A DNA stretch of 13,738 nt from CAZEZY01 sp964516635 (GCA_964516635.1 CAZEZY010000062.1:1-13738), one strand, 5' to 3'. Shown: positions 1 to 6,825, counted from the first letter of the stretch. The notes: a model not told the origin generated them from the sequence alone. Translations and numbers: made by a program.

Positions 1-664
1 TGTAGCCCATGTGGCCTTCGACCACCGGACGCACCCAGACCATCTTGCCGGTCTTGGGATCACGGGCCTCCACGCGGCCGATCACACCGAACTCCCCGCC
101 AGAGACGCCGGTCATCAGCAGGCCATCGGCAATCAGGGGAGCAGCGGTGTAGCTGTAGCCAGCGGCGTAGTCGTCGATGCGCTCGCGCCACACCACGCGG
201 CCGGTGTTCTGGTCCAGCGCCACCAACTGGGCATCCAGCGTGCCGAAGATGACCAGGTTGTCATACAAGGCGGCTCCGCGGTTGATCACGTCGCAGCAGG
301 GCATGATGCCTTCGGGCAGACGGTGCTCGTACTTCCAGAGTTTCTTGCCGGTCTTGGCATCTATCGCAAAAATACGCGAGTAGGAAGCCGTCACGAACAT
401 CTTGCCGTTGTGAATCAGTGGCTGGGACTGCTGTCCGCGCTGCTTCTCACCACCAAACGACATGGACCACACGGGCACCAGGCGTTTGATGTTGCCGGGG
501 TTGATGCTGGTCAGGGGCGAATGCCGCTGCAACTGGGTACCGAGACCATTGGACAGCACGCTGTCGGTGGTGGTGGCGTCTTTGGCGATCATGGCATCGG
601 TCACCTGGGCACCTGCCTGGGTCGCGGCCAACATGACCAGTAAGCTCAATAAATTGCGTTTCAC
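1..664 (-). CDS. PQQ-dependent alcohol dehydrogenase, ExaA/PedE/PedH type (N-terminal part, cut by window edge)
   Basis: Periplasmic quinoprotein of the methanol/ethanol dehydrogenase family, oxidising alcohols to aldehydes and passing electrons to a cytochrome c. Only the first 221 codons are present; the family runs to about 600 residues, so the active-site Asp and the residue separating calcium from lanthanide enzymes lie outside. A short signal peptide ends near AGAQ (17-20). Beta-propeller W-motif segments follow (DAKTGKKLW 101-110, QNTGRVVW). The vicinal cysteine pair sits at 123-124 in PCCDVINRGAALY, the usual position next to PQQ. The text GGEFGVIGR and RPVVEGHMG matches ExaA/PedE/PedH better than MxaF or XoxF; a Burkholderiales Mdh2-type enzyme is an alternative. 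The start is GTG at 664, chosen because GGAGA lies 6 bases upstream and a signal peptide follows directly; no ATG fits. A near-perfect sigma-54 promoter lies 92 bases upstream. Family assignment is firm; substrate is not determined. Confidence 0.93.
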   Translation of the reverse strand, partial: MKRNLLSLLVMLAATQAGAQVTDAMIAKDATTTDSVLSNGLGTQLQRHSPLTSINPGNIKRLVPVWSMSFGGEKQRGQQSQPLIHNGKMFVTASYSRIFAIDAKTGKKLWKYEHRLPEGIMPCCDVINRGAALYDNLVIFGTLDAQLVALDQNTGRVVWRERIDDYAAGYSYTAAPLIADGLLMTGVSGGEFGVIGRVEARDPKTGKMVWVRPVVEGHMGY

Positions 665-755
665 GAGAGGTCTCCTGCTGTCATCAGGTTGTGGAAATGG
701 CCTCGGCAGGCGACCGTCGGTATGACGGCCTTTCTGTGTCGGCTGATGACAGTGG

Positions 756-770
756 GCAACTTCCGTGCCA
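756..770 (-). promoter_or_regulatory. Sigma-54 (-24/-12) promoter of the PQQ alcohol dehydrogenase gene
   Basis: Read on the minus strand, the site is TGGCACGGAAGTTGC, matching the RpoN consensus TGGCACGRNNNTTGC at every fixed position. The invariant GG (769-768) and GC (757-756) are separated by exactly 10 bases. Transcription would begin near 744, giving a leader of about 80 bases before the GTG start at 664. It lies in the 202-base gap between the upstream hydrolase gene and the dehydrogenase gene, so the dehydrogenase can be transcribed apart from the accessory operon. Sigma-54 promoters need an ATP-hydrolysing enhancer-binding protein; none is encoded in this window. Confidence 0.82.
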
Positions 771-866
771 CCCCGTAAAACCCTTCTAACGAGTCAGATT
801 GATCGGCTTTGAAGTGTCTTGCGCGTGACAGTGTTCAGTTTTGACGCAACCCTTGTGTCACACCGT

Positions 867-1862
867 TCAACGTGTCGATGCTGGTTGCAACATCCGCTTC
901 TCGTACACCGGGTACCACTGGGTCAGGGTGCGGTGCCATTCTTGGGGCTGCGCGGCCCAGTTTCTAAAATCCGATGGCAAAGGTTCGGCCAGTACTTCCG
1001 TGAGGTCCAGTCCGCTGGCCGAGCGTGACTGCATGTAATCCCGGGTCCATTTCAGCCACGACAGTGTCTGGTCAATCCCTTTGAGACCGGCATGAACAGG
1101 CCCGTGGCTCGGGACTACCATCACGAACTCGCCACGCTGGTGCCATTGCCTGATCTGCTCCAGGGAGGCGATCCAGCGATCAAAGTGGGCGTGGGGGGTG
1201 GTGGGCGCACGATCGGCAAAAACGAGGCCGCCGGCGTACAGGATGCGTGCGGTGTGGTCGATCAGCACCAGATCGTCATCGGTATGGCCCTCCAGGCGCC
1301 GCAACTCGAGTTCGCGTTGGCCGATTCGCCAGCGTCTCGGCTCCACGGGGGCGGTGGCTGGCGTGGATTCGGTCCCCTTCATCCAGTCACCACAAAGTCG
1401 ATAAAGGTTGTCGGCATAGGCGGGCCCTTCGGCCTTCATGCCCGTGATGGAACCGGGCAGTGCCTGCAACGGCATGCCGTGCCAGGCCTGGTTGCCAAAG
1501 AAATAGTCGGGATGCAGGTTCAGGTTGAGCACCTGAACCACCGGTTCGTTCGTGAGTTGCTGGACCACCTGACGTTGCTGGACGCCGTACAGACGAGAGG
1601 GCCCCGTGTTGACGACGATGGCGCCAGCCCCCGTGGTGATCAGCGCGGTGTTGATGATGTTGCAGCCGTTTGCTCGGCTGAAGTCGTCCACCGCTCCTTC
1701 AAATACCCAGACACCTGGCGCGATGGCGCGGGGCTTGAGGTCGTAATCCAGCCGAGCGGTGTCTGGCCGAGGTGTATGGGCCTGCCCCGGGATGGGTTGA
1801 GCCTGCAAGGCACCATGGGCCAGACCCAAGAGCAACGTCGAGGTGATGAGCCAGCGCTTCAT
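867..1862 (-). CDS. Quinoprotein relay system metallo-beta-lactamase-fold protein (SoxH-like), degenerate metal site
   Basis: A 331-residue secreted protein with a signal peptide ending near LQAQ (19-22) and a metallo-beta-lactamase fold. It resembles the 'quinoprotein relay system zinc metallohydrolase' families found beside PQQ dehydrogenases, whose reaction is unknown. The usual HxHxDH loop reads N-L-H-P-D-Y (115-120): the first and last histidines are replaced, while H117 and D119 remain. The other expected ligands are present: H193 in EGHTDDD, D217 in VFAD, H253 in VPSHG. N85 stands where many relatives have Asp (VVNTG). The protein may bind one metal, bind it differently, or not be a hydrolase; this may also be normal for its subfamily. 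The ATG at 1862 overlaps the SoxYZ-like stop codon by 4 bases, so it closes the five-gene operon and is probably translationally coupled. Fold and context are confident, activity is not. Confidence 0.85.
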   Translation of the reverse strand: MKRWLITSTLLLGLAHGALQAQPIPGQAHTPRPDTARLDYDLKPRAIAPGVWVFEGAVDDFSRANGCNIINTALITTGAGAIVVNTGPSRLYGVQQRQVVQQLTNEPVVQVLNLNLHPDYFFGNQAWHGMPLQALPGSITGMKAEGPAYADNLYRLCGDWMKGTESTPATAPVEPRRWRIGQRELELRRLEGHTDDDLVLIDHTARILYAGGLVFADRAPTTPHAHFDRWIASLEQIRQWHQRGEFVMVVPSHGPVHAGLKGIDQTLSWLKWTRDYMQSRSASGLDLTEVLAEPLPSDFRNWAAQPQEWHRTLTQWYPVYEKRMLQPASTR

Positions 1863-2677
1863 GCCCGCACCTCGGCATCGATGCGGTTGCCGTTGTTGTC
1901 TCGACCGACCAGGCGCCAGAGGGGGCCGGACGACATGGGCAGTTCGAACGTCAGCAAGGGGTTTTCCGACACCGGTTCGTGAAGTTCGAGCCGCCACAGG
2001 GGATCGGCCTGCATGTCCCGCAGTTCGAGTGACTCCAGATGAAAGGCGGGAATCCCGGCCACCAGGCCGGTGTCCATGGGATGCATGATGCGCAACCTCA
2101 GACGCCGGCTGCCATCCAGCACATTGCTGAAAATTCTCGACTGCACCTGGTTGAGCGTCTGGCTCCAGGTGCCATCCACCCGGGTACTGCCGGGCACGGT
2201 GCATCCGCCACCCGAGGCCTGTATCCAGGTCTGTCCCACATGCCACTGTCCGTCTCGGGTGCGCACCAGCGCCCTCAGGGGCGAAGCCTGCTCCAGTCGG
2301 AAACGGAAAGCCAGCACGGGCAGGCTGCGCCAGGGTTCGAACCGGACGATTTCCGTCACCGGGTTGCGATCGGCCACCAGCAGGATGTGATCGATACCGC
2401 CACCCACCTTCGATAACGCCCTGGCATCCAGGAAGACGGGCACGTTGAGGGCATCATCGGCAAAGGCCGGGCCACGAACCACCACTTCCGGGGCAAACCG
2501 CACCGGGGCTGAACCCATGAATTTGCGCCTGAGTTGCGGCCACTGCATCGAACCCAGGGGATCGCCACCGGTTGGGTCGTCGCTCGCCCACGCCGGGCCC
2601 GCCACCCAGCCTGCCACGCCGCCCACCGCTGTGAGCAAGGTCTGCCTGCGTGTCCATCCGGAGCCATGGGCATTCAT
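1859..2677 (-). CDS. Quinoprotein dehydrogenase-associated SoxYZ-like fused carrier protein
   Basis: A 272-residue protein that fuses counterparts of SoxY and SoxZ, the sulfur-carrier pair of thiosulfate oxidation. The N-terminus carries a Tat-type signal (TRRQTLLTAVGG, 9-20) ending near AWA (31), so it is likely exported folded. The SoxY-like part (about 50-165) ends in SGGGCTVPG with the only cysteine, C159, echoing the GGCGG swinging arm on which SoxY carries sulfur. The SoxZ-like part (about 175-270) contains the family hallmark HPMDTG (199-204). Known relatives occur beside PQQ dehydrogenases rather than in sox clusters; cargo and reaction are unknown. The ATG at 2677 overlaps the permease stop by 4 bases, and its own stop overlaps the next start by 4. 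A longer reading frame upstream was rejected because it would run deep into the permease gene and place the Tat signal internally. Confidence 0.88.
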   Translation of the reverse strand: MNAHGSGWTRRQTLLTAVGGVAGWVAGPAWASDDPTGGDPLGSMQWPQLRRKFMGSAPVRFAPEVVVRGPAFADDALNVPVFLDARALSKVGGGIDHILLVADRNPVTEIVRFEPWRSLPVLAFRFRLEQASPLRALVRTRDGQWHVGQTWIQASGGGCTVPGSTRVDGTWSQTLNQVQSRIFSNVLDGSRRLRLRIMHPMDTGLVAGIPAFHLESLELRDMQADPLWRLELHEPVSENPLLTFELPMSSGPLWRLVGRDNNGNRIDAEVRA

Positions 2678-3504
2678 GCTGCGCCTTTCTGTTTCATCCA
2701 GCCGCGCTGCGGGTCGTAACCCCATAGCGCGAGCACAAAAAACACCGCCGTGCCCACCAGCAGCACGGTCATCGACAGGCCATTGAACTGACCGACCGAC
2801 GCAAAACGGATGGCCTCCACCGCATGGGTGAACGGATTGAACCGTGCCAGTTCATACAGCCACCAGGCGCCCGACTCCTGCAACTTCCACAGCGGATACA
2901 AGGCGGAACTGATGAAAAACAGCGGGAAGATGACGAAGTTCATGGTGCCGGCAAAGTTTTCCAGCTGACGAATGTGGACCGACAGTGCCAGCCCCAGCGA
3001 GGCGAGCATCAGAGCAGCCATGACCATGGCAAGCAGCAAGCCCGGCAGGGTGCTCCATCCCATGACCAGCCCGAACAGGGACGCAATCACCAGAAAGGCC
3101 AGCATCTGCAGCAGCGAGAGGCAGCTACCAGCCAGCAGCTTGAAGGCCAGGAGCATCCAGCGCGGCAAGGGGGCCGTGAGGAGCAGTCGCATCACCCCCA
3201 TTTCACGGTCATAAACCATGGACAACGAGCTCTGCATGCCATTGAACAACGCCACCATGCCCAACAAACCGGGCAACATGTACAGACGGTATTCGATGTA
3301 GGTGTCGTAAGGCTCGACGATCGAGACCCCGAACACGTTGTGAAAACCCGCCGTGAACACCACCAGCCACAGCAGGGGCCTGACCAGCGCCGAGCCCAGC
3401 CGCGATGGCTGACGAAGGAAGCGCTGGATTTCCCGGCCCACCACCGCCCGCAGGGCACGCAGCATGTGCAACCCGCGAGACGGCGCGTGAAAACCGGGGG
3501 TCAC
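2674..3504 (-). CDS. ABC-2 type transporter permease of the PQQ alcohol dehydrogenase system (PedC-like)
   Basis: An inner-membrane protein of about 276 residues with an ABC-2 fold: an amphipathic N-terminus (REIQRFLRQPSR), about six hydrophobic segments, the cytoplasmic YDREMGVMRLLLTAPLP loop that contacts the ATPase, and the NPFTHAVEAIR motif near the end. It matches the permease family that travels with PQQ alcohol dehydrogenases and is PedC-like. Its ATPase is encoded divergently at 6822-7562. The start is uncertain. GTG at 3504 is used because it overlaps the preceding stop as GTGA, like the other junctions of this operon. GTG at 3519 has a purine-rich GGGAGAG just upstream, and ATG at 3465 would give 263 residues. 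ABC-2 permeases are usually exporters, which sits oddly with the neighbouring periplasmic binding protein. Confidence 0.88.
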   Translation of the reverse strand: MTPGFHAPSRGLHMLRALRAVVGREIQRFLRQPSRLGSALVRPLLWLVVFTAGFHNVFGVSIVEPYDTYIEYRLYMLPGLLGMVALFNGMQSSLSMVYDREMGVMRLLLTAPLPRWMLLAFKLLAGSCLSLLQMLAFLVIASLFGLVMGWSTLPGLLLAMVMAALMLASLGLALSVHIRQLENFAGTMNFVIFPLFFISSALYPLWKLQESGAWWLYELARFNPFTHAVEAIRFASVGQFNGLSMTVLLVGTAVFFVLALWGYDPQRGWMKQKGAA

Positions 3505-4694
3505 TGACGTCGGCGGCACGCACTCTCCCGTTCTTCAAAACCCAGCGTGTCCATCACATCGGTCGGATGGAGAACCCCCTCCATCGGTGCCATGCCGATC
3601 ACGCCGTCACCATGGCTCAGAAAAACCGGCTGGCGCAACTGGCCGTCCCAGGACCGGAAGGTCAGTTGCTTGCCCTTGAAACCATCCAGGGTGATGGCAC
3701 CAGTACGCAAGGCCCGAAGCTGCTCGCTCACCGGGCCTTTGGGATGGGCCAGCAAGGCTGCGGCCATCGCCCGCCCGGCGATCCACGATGCCCAGTCATG
3801 ACCCACCATGGGTTTGCTGGTCTGGCGAATGAAGCGACGGGACAGTTGAGGGGCACCAAAACGCTCATGCTGTGGGTGCCAGGCCAGCGGCGTGAGCCCG
3901 CTTGCCCCCACCACCGGACGCGGCAGGTTGGTGGTGTAGGGCACGGTGCGTGCGAATTCGCCGTCGGCATCGTTCACCCACACCACATCGGCCTGGCGGT
4001 TGGCGGTCAGCAACCGGACATTGCCCAGATCGCGCTCGCGGGGATCGCCCGTCAGCTTGAACGGTTTCTGCTCCACCAGCCTGACGCCAAAGCGCCTGGC
4101 AGACCGCTCCAGGGCCTGGCGTTGCAAGGCATCACCCGCCGAAGGCCCAGTGAGCGAAAGCACCTGCGTCCATTTCTGGGCGGCCAGGTATTGCGAGAGG
4201 GCATCGCTCAGCATCGCCCGGCTGGGGAGGGTGTGCAGCAGAAAAGGCGCGCAGTGCTCGCCGCGCAGACCATCGTCGTCCTGAGTGGTGTTGAAAATCA
4301 CCACCGACCCCATCGCACCGGGCGCCTGCTGAACCAGGGCGCGAAGCAACTCGGGAGGCAGGTCCGCGACCAGATGCCCCACCTTGCGGGCAGCCAGTTC
4401 CTTGAGCGCGGTTGGCAGGTCCGACGCCTCGCGGATGCTGACGACCTGAACATCGACGCTCAGCCCCTGGCTGCGGAGTTCGTAACCGGAATCCGACAAC
4501 CCCAGCCGCAAACCTTCGACCGCGCGGCTGGTGGGGTGGCCAGGGTAGGCCCTCTCCATGCGCCTGGGGCTGTAGCGGGGGTCACCGCTGAGCTCGATCA
4601 CCCCCACCACGTGGCTGGTGGCGGCCCAGGCCGCCGGAAGGGCGGTCACCACCAGCCAGGCGCCCAGCAGACCCCGCCAGAAACGGCTCATCAT
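3501..4694 (-). CDS. Periplasmic substrate-binding protein of the PQQ dehydrogenase-linked ABC transporter
   Basis: A 397-residue exported protein with a signal peptide ending at AWA (22-24) and the two-lobed architecture of type I (branched-chain amino acid-like) binding proteins. Recognisable segments are VVGVIELSGDPRYSPRRMERAYPGHP at the mature N-terminus (here split by family recognition, not by a catalytic motif), the first-lobe end around FNTTQDDDGLRGEHC, and VVWVNDADGEFARTVPYTTNLPRPVVG in the second lobe. It resembles the binding-protein family restricted to PQQ alcohol dehydrogenase clusters. In Pseudomonas putida the related PedA1A2BC transporter is needed for lanthanide-dependent growth, so a metal or metal complex is a possible ligand; this is inference. 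The ATG at 4694 overlaps the beta-propeller stop (ATGATGA), and its stop overlaps the permease start. A second in-frame ATG at 4691 is equally placed. Confidence 0.86.
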   Translation of the reverse strand: MMSRFWRGLLGAWLVVTALPAAWAATSHVVGVIELSGDPRYSPRRMERAYPGHPTSRAVEGLRLGLSDSGYELRSQGLSVDVQVVSIREASDLPTALKELAARKVGHLVADLPPELLRALVQQAPGAMGSVVIFNTTQDDDGLRGEHCAPFLLHTLPSRAMLSDALSQYLAAQKWTQVLSLTGPSAGDALQRQALERSARRFGVRLVEQKPFKLTGDPRERDLGNVRLLTANRQADVVWVNDADGEFARTVPYTTNLPRPVVGASGLTPLAWHPQHERFGAPQLSRRFIRQTSKPMVGHDWASWIAGRAMAAALLAHPKGPVSEQLRALRTGAITLDGFKGKQLTFRSWDGQLRQPVFLSHGDGVIGMAPMEGVLHPTDVMDTLGFEERESACRRRQ

Positions 4695-5701
4695 GGCATC
4701 ACGAGCGCCGAGTGGGGCACACGCCCTGCGGCCACGGTTCGGACCGCGCGCGCCTGCGCCCCGGAAACGTCGACCACCGTCATGTCGTCAGACAGTCCAT
4801 TGACCACGAACAGGGTTTTGCCATCCGGGCTCATGCCCACGTTCCAGGCCCGCTTGCCCACCTGAACCAGTTGCAGAACCTTCCGGCTGGCCATGTCCAC
4901 CTGAGCCGCACGCTGCGAAGGGCCGAGACCAACCCACATGGTCTTGCCGTCCTTCGACAGCACCATGCCCACCGGCTGCACATCGGTGTCACGCATGCCC
5001 TGCACCTTGAAGACGATGGTGTCTTTCACCGCGTGGGTGGCGGTGTCGATCACGCTGATCGAGTTGCTCAGTTCATTGCTGACCCAGACCTCCTTGCCAT
5101 CGGCCGAAGGTGTGAACCTGCGTGGCCGCTTGCCGACCTTCAGGTCCTTGAGAACCTTGCGGTTTTGCAGGTCCATCACGTGAACCACGTTGCCGACTTC
5201 GGACGTGACATAGGCGATCTTGCCGTTGGGCATCACGTAAATGCCTTCCGGCTCACCGGCGGTGGCGATGTGGAACAGCCGAGCGCCACTCTTCATGTCG
5301 TAGGCAGCCATCACGTTTTCGTCTTCAATGGACACGTAGATCACGCTCTGGTCGGCATTGAAGTCAAAGATCTCGGGGCTGTCGCCCAGCGCCATGGTTC
5401 TGACCATCTTGTTGCTGGCCACGTCGACCACGCCGAGTTCGTTGCTGTTGCCACAGCAGACGAAGATCTGCTTGCGGTCCAGGCTGAACATCATGTGACG
5501 GGGGCGTTCGCAGGTGGGGATTTCGGCCAGCCGGTCGCCCTTGCCGTTGAACACGAAGAGCTTGTTGTCCTTCTCGCTGGACACATACACATTCCCCGAG
5601 TTGGCCCAGGCCGCACCCGCCATCAGGGCAGCGACCGACGCCCCCACAGCCCACCGACCCATAGACTTCAAACCCTGGCGGGCGATATTCCACTGACGCA
5701 T
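4691..5701 (-). CDS. PQQ-dependent catabolism-associated YVTN beta-propeller protein
   Basis: A 336-residue periplasmic beta-propeller, first gene of the accessory operon. A signal peptide (basic start, hydrophobic 17-31) ends at AWA (31-33). The rest is a run of 40-45 residue YVTN-type blades, visible as repeated units such as NVYVSSEKDNKLFVFN, IYVSIEDENVMAAYD, AYVTSEVGNVVHVMD and VWVSNELSNSISVID, enough for about seven blades. It contains an adjacent cysteine pair in FVCCGNSNELGVVD. It belongs to the beta-propeller family found only beside PQQ alcohol dehydrogenases; it has no known catalytic residues and may be a binding or scaffold component. The start at 5701 was chosen over a reading frame that continues upstream because GGAGA lies 4 bases before it and the signal peptide then sits at the N-terminus. 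A sigma-54 promoter lies about 57 bases upstream. Confidence 0.9.
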   Translation of the reverse strand: MRQWNIARQGLKSMGRWAVGASVAALMAGAAWANSGNVYVSSEKDNKLFVFNGKGDRLAEIPTCERPRHMMFSLDRKQIFVCCGNSNELGVVDVASNKMVRTMALGDSPEIFDFNADQSVIYVSIEDENVMAAYDMKSGARLFHIATAGEPEGIYVMPNGKIAYVTSEVGNVVHVMDLQNRKVLKDLKVGKRPRRFTPSADGKEVWVSNELSNSISVIDTATHAVKDTIVFKVQGMRDTDVQPVGMVLSKDGKTMWVGLGPSQRAAQVDMASRKVLQLVQVGKRAWNVGMSPDGKTLFVVNGLSDDMTVVDVSGAQARAVRTVAAGRVPHSALVMP

Positions 5702-5757
5702 GTTGTCTCCAATTCGCTCATGCATTGTTACAAAACCCTGTCGGGCGATCGATTCAT

Positions 5758-5772
5758 GCAAATCACATGCCA
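5758..5772 (-). promoter_or_regulatory. Sigma-54 (-24/-12) promoter of the five-gene accessory operon
   Basis: On the minus strand the site reads TGGCATGTGATTTGC, preceded by C and followed by A, against the consensus YTGGCACGRNNNTTGCW. GG (5771-5770) and GC (5759-5758) are separated by exactly 10 bases. The expected start of transcription is near 5746, about 45 bases before the beta-propeller ATG. It lies in the 131-base divergent gap, only 8 bases from the -24 element of a site facing the other way. Confidence 0.76.
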
Positions 5773-5778
5773 GAACCG

Positions 5779-5794
5779 TGGTCCGTTTATTGCT
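5779..5794 (+). promoter_or_regulatory. Probable sigma-54 (-24/-12) promoter of the bug-ATPase operon
   Basis: The plus strand reads TGGTCCGTTTATTGCT. GG (5780-5781) and GC (5792-5793) are separated by 10 bases and the -12 half TTGCT is perfect. The -24 half differs from TGGCACG at two positions, so this site is weaker than the other two. Transcription would begin near 5805, about 28 bases before the ATG at 5833 and just ahead of its GGAGA ribosome binding site. Confidence 0.58.
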
Positions 5795-5832
5795 TGCCGA
5801 AACCCGCAGAACACACACGGAGACCCCTTTCG

Positions 5833-6825
5833 ATGACGCCATTCAACCGCCGGCGCAGACAGCTTCTGGCGGGATGCGCCCTGACTGCCTGCGCCAGCCC
5901 CTGGGCATGGGCCCGCGAATGGCCCAGCCGCCATGTCGAACTCATCGTTCCGTGGCCCGCCGGCGGCGCAACCGATCTGACCATCCGCCTGCTCGCGGAA
6001 CACTGCCAGACCAGACTCGGTCAGCCTGTCGTCATTCGCAACCGTCCGGGCGCGGCGGGCACGCTGGTCGCGCCGGCACTCAAGCAGGCCGAACCCGATG
6101 GACACACCATCGGTCAAGTGCCCGTCACGGTCTACCGACACGCCCTCATGCGCCCGGTGGACTGGAACCCGCTGATCGATCTGCAGCCCATCATTCAGGT
6201 GTCCGGCACCACCTTCGGCCTGCTCGTGCCGGCCGACAGTCCCTGGCGGCACCCTCATGAACTGATCGAATGGGCGCGTCGCCACCCGGGCGAACTGAAG
6301 CTGGGCTCCACGGGCGTGGGCAGCACGCCCCATCTGGCCATGGAAGACATCCTGGCTGGACTCGGCATTCCGTACATCCACGTCCCCTACAAGGGCACAG
6401 CCGACCAGATGATTGCGATTGCCTCGGGTCAGTTGATGGCAGGCGTGAACTCCACCGGTTTTGCACCCTGGGTGGAACAGGGCAAGATGCGGGTGCTGGC
6501 CGTCTTCAGCGAACGGCGCAGCGCCCTGTGGCCAGACGCTCCGACGATGAAGGAAGCGGGATTTCCGCAAGCGGTCTACACATCGCCCTGGGGGTTTTCC
6601 GCGCCACGAGGCACCTCACCCGCCCTCATTCAGCGATGGCACGACCTGATGCGAGAGGCCATTCACGCACCCGCGCACGTGGAAGCCCTGGCCCGGTACG
6701 ATCAGCACCTGGAATACCTCAACACCCAGGCCTACGAACAGGCCATCCTCCAGACGGTCGAGCGCGAAAGGCGGCTCCTGCGGCGGATGAACCTGCTCCA
6801 TACAGGCGATGAAAGACCCACATGA
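5833..6825 (+). CDS. Bug/TctC family periplasmic tricarboxylate-type binding protein
   Basis: A 330-residue extracytoplasmic receptor of the Bug family, large in Burkholderiales, whose members bind carboxylates and similar small anions. The family signature VPWPAGGATDLTIR (39-52) is clear, followed by NRPGAAGTLVA, KLGSTGVGSTPHLAMED and VPYKGTADQM, and the length is typical. The N-terminus has four arginines before a hydrophobic run (RRRRQLLAG, 6-14), suggesting Tat or Sec export with cleavage near AWA (25-27). No TctA/TctB-type membrane partner is in the window. Its stop overlaps the ATPase start as ATGA, so it is co-translated with the ABC ATPase of the alcohol-dehydrogenase-linked transporter. 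This pairing suggests it serves the same system, perhaps binding a metal-carboxylate complex; that is inference. The start at 5833 was chosen for its GGAGA site and because the signal peptide follows at once. Confidence 0.92.
   Translation: MTPFNRRRRQLLAGCALTACASPWAWAREWPSRHVELIVPWPAGGATDLTIRLLAEHCQTRLGQPVVIRNRPGAAGTLVAPALKQAEPDGHTIGQVPVTVYRHALMRPVDWNPLIDLQPIIQVSGTTFGLLVPADSPWRHPHELIEWARRHPGELKLGSTGVGSTPHLAMEDILAGLGIPYIHVPYKGTADQMIAIASGQLMAGVNSTGFAPWVEQGKMRVLAVFSERRSALWPDAPTMKEAGFPQAVYTSPWGFSAPRGTSPALIQRWHDLMREAIHAPAHVEALARYDQHLEYLNTQAYEQAILQTVERERRLLRRMNLLHTGDERPT

Noticed and set aside
714..728. Short hairpin CCGTC-GGTAT-GACGG as a terminator after the accessory operon
   Set aside because: Only a 5-base stem, no T run, and it lies downstream of the sigma-54 start in the dehydrogenase leader. 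Leader structure is possible but unsupported.
815..830. TGTC-N8-GACA half-palindrome as a defined regulator site
   Set aside because: Arms are only 4 bases with a mismatch just outside, so chance is a sufficient explanation.
3405..4865. Long plus-strand open frame (486 codons) opposite the binding-protein and permease genes
   Set aside because: It is antisense to genes with clear families, signal peptides and coupled overlaps. Its product is rich in His, Gln, Arg and Pro with no recognisable domain, as expected of a shadow frame in GC-rich DNA.
4712..5836. Plus-strand open frame (374 codons) opposite the beta-propeller gene
   Set aside because: Histidine- and valine-rich shadow with no domain. 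It would also run across the divergent sigma-54 promoters.
5863..5881. Lipobox-like LAGC in the Bug signal region
   Set aside because: The hydrophobic stretch before the cysteine is only about three residues, too short for lipoprotein export. A cleavage site at AWA further on fits better.
5728..6570. Minus-strand open frame opposite the Bug gene
   Set aside because: Shadow of the Bug reading frame; no ribosome binding site or domain.
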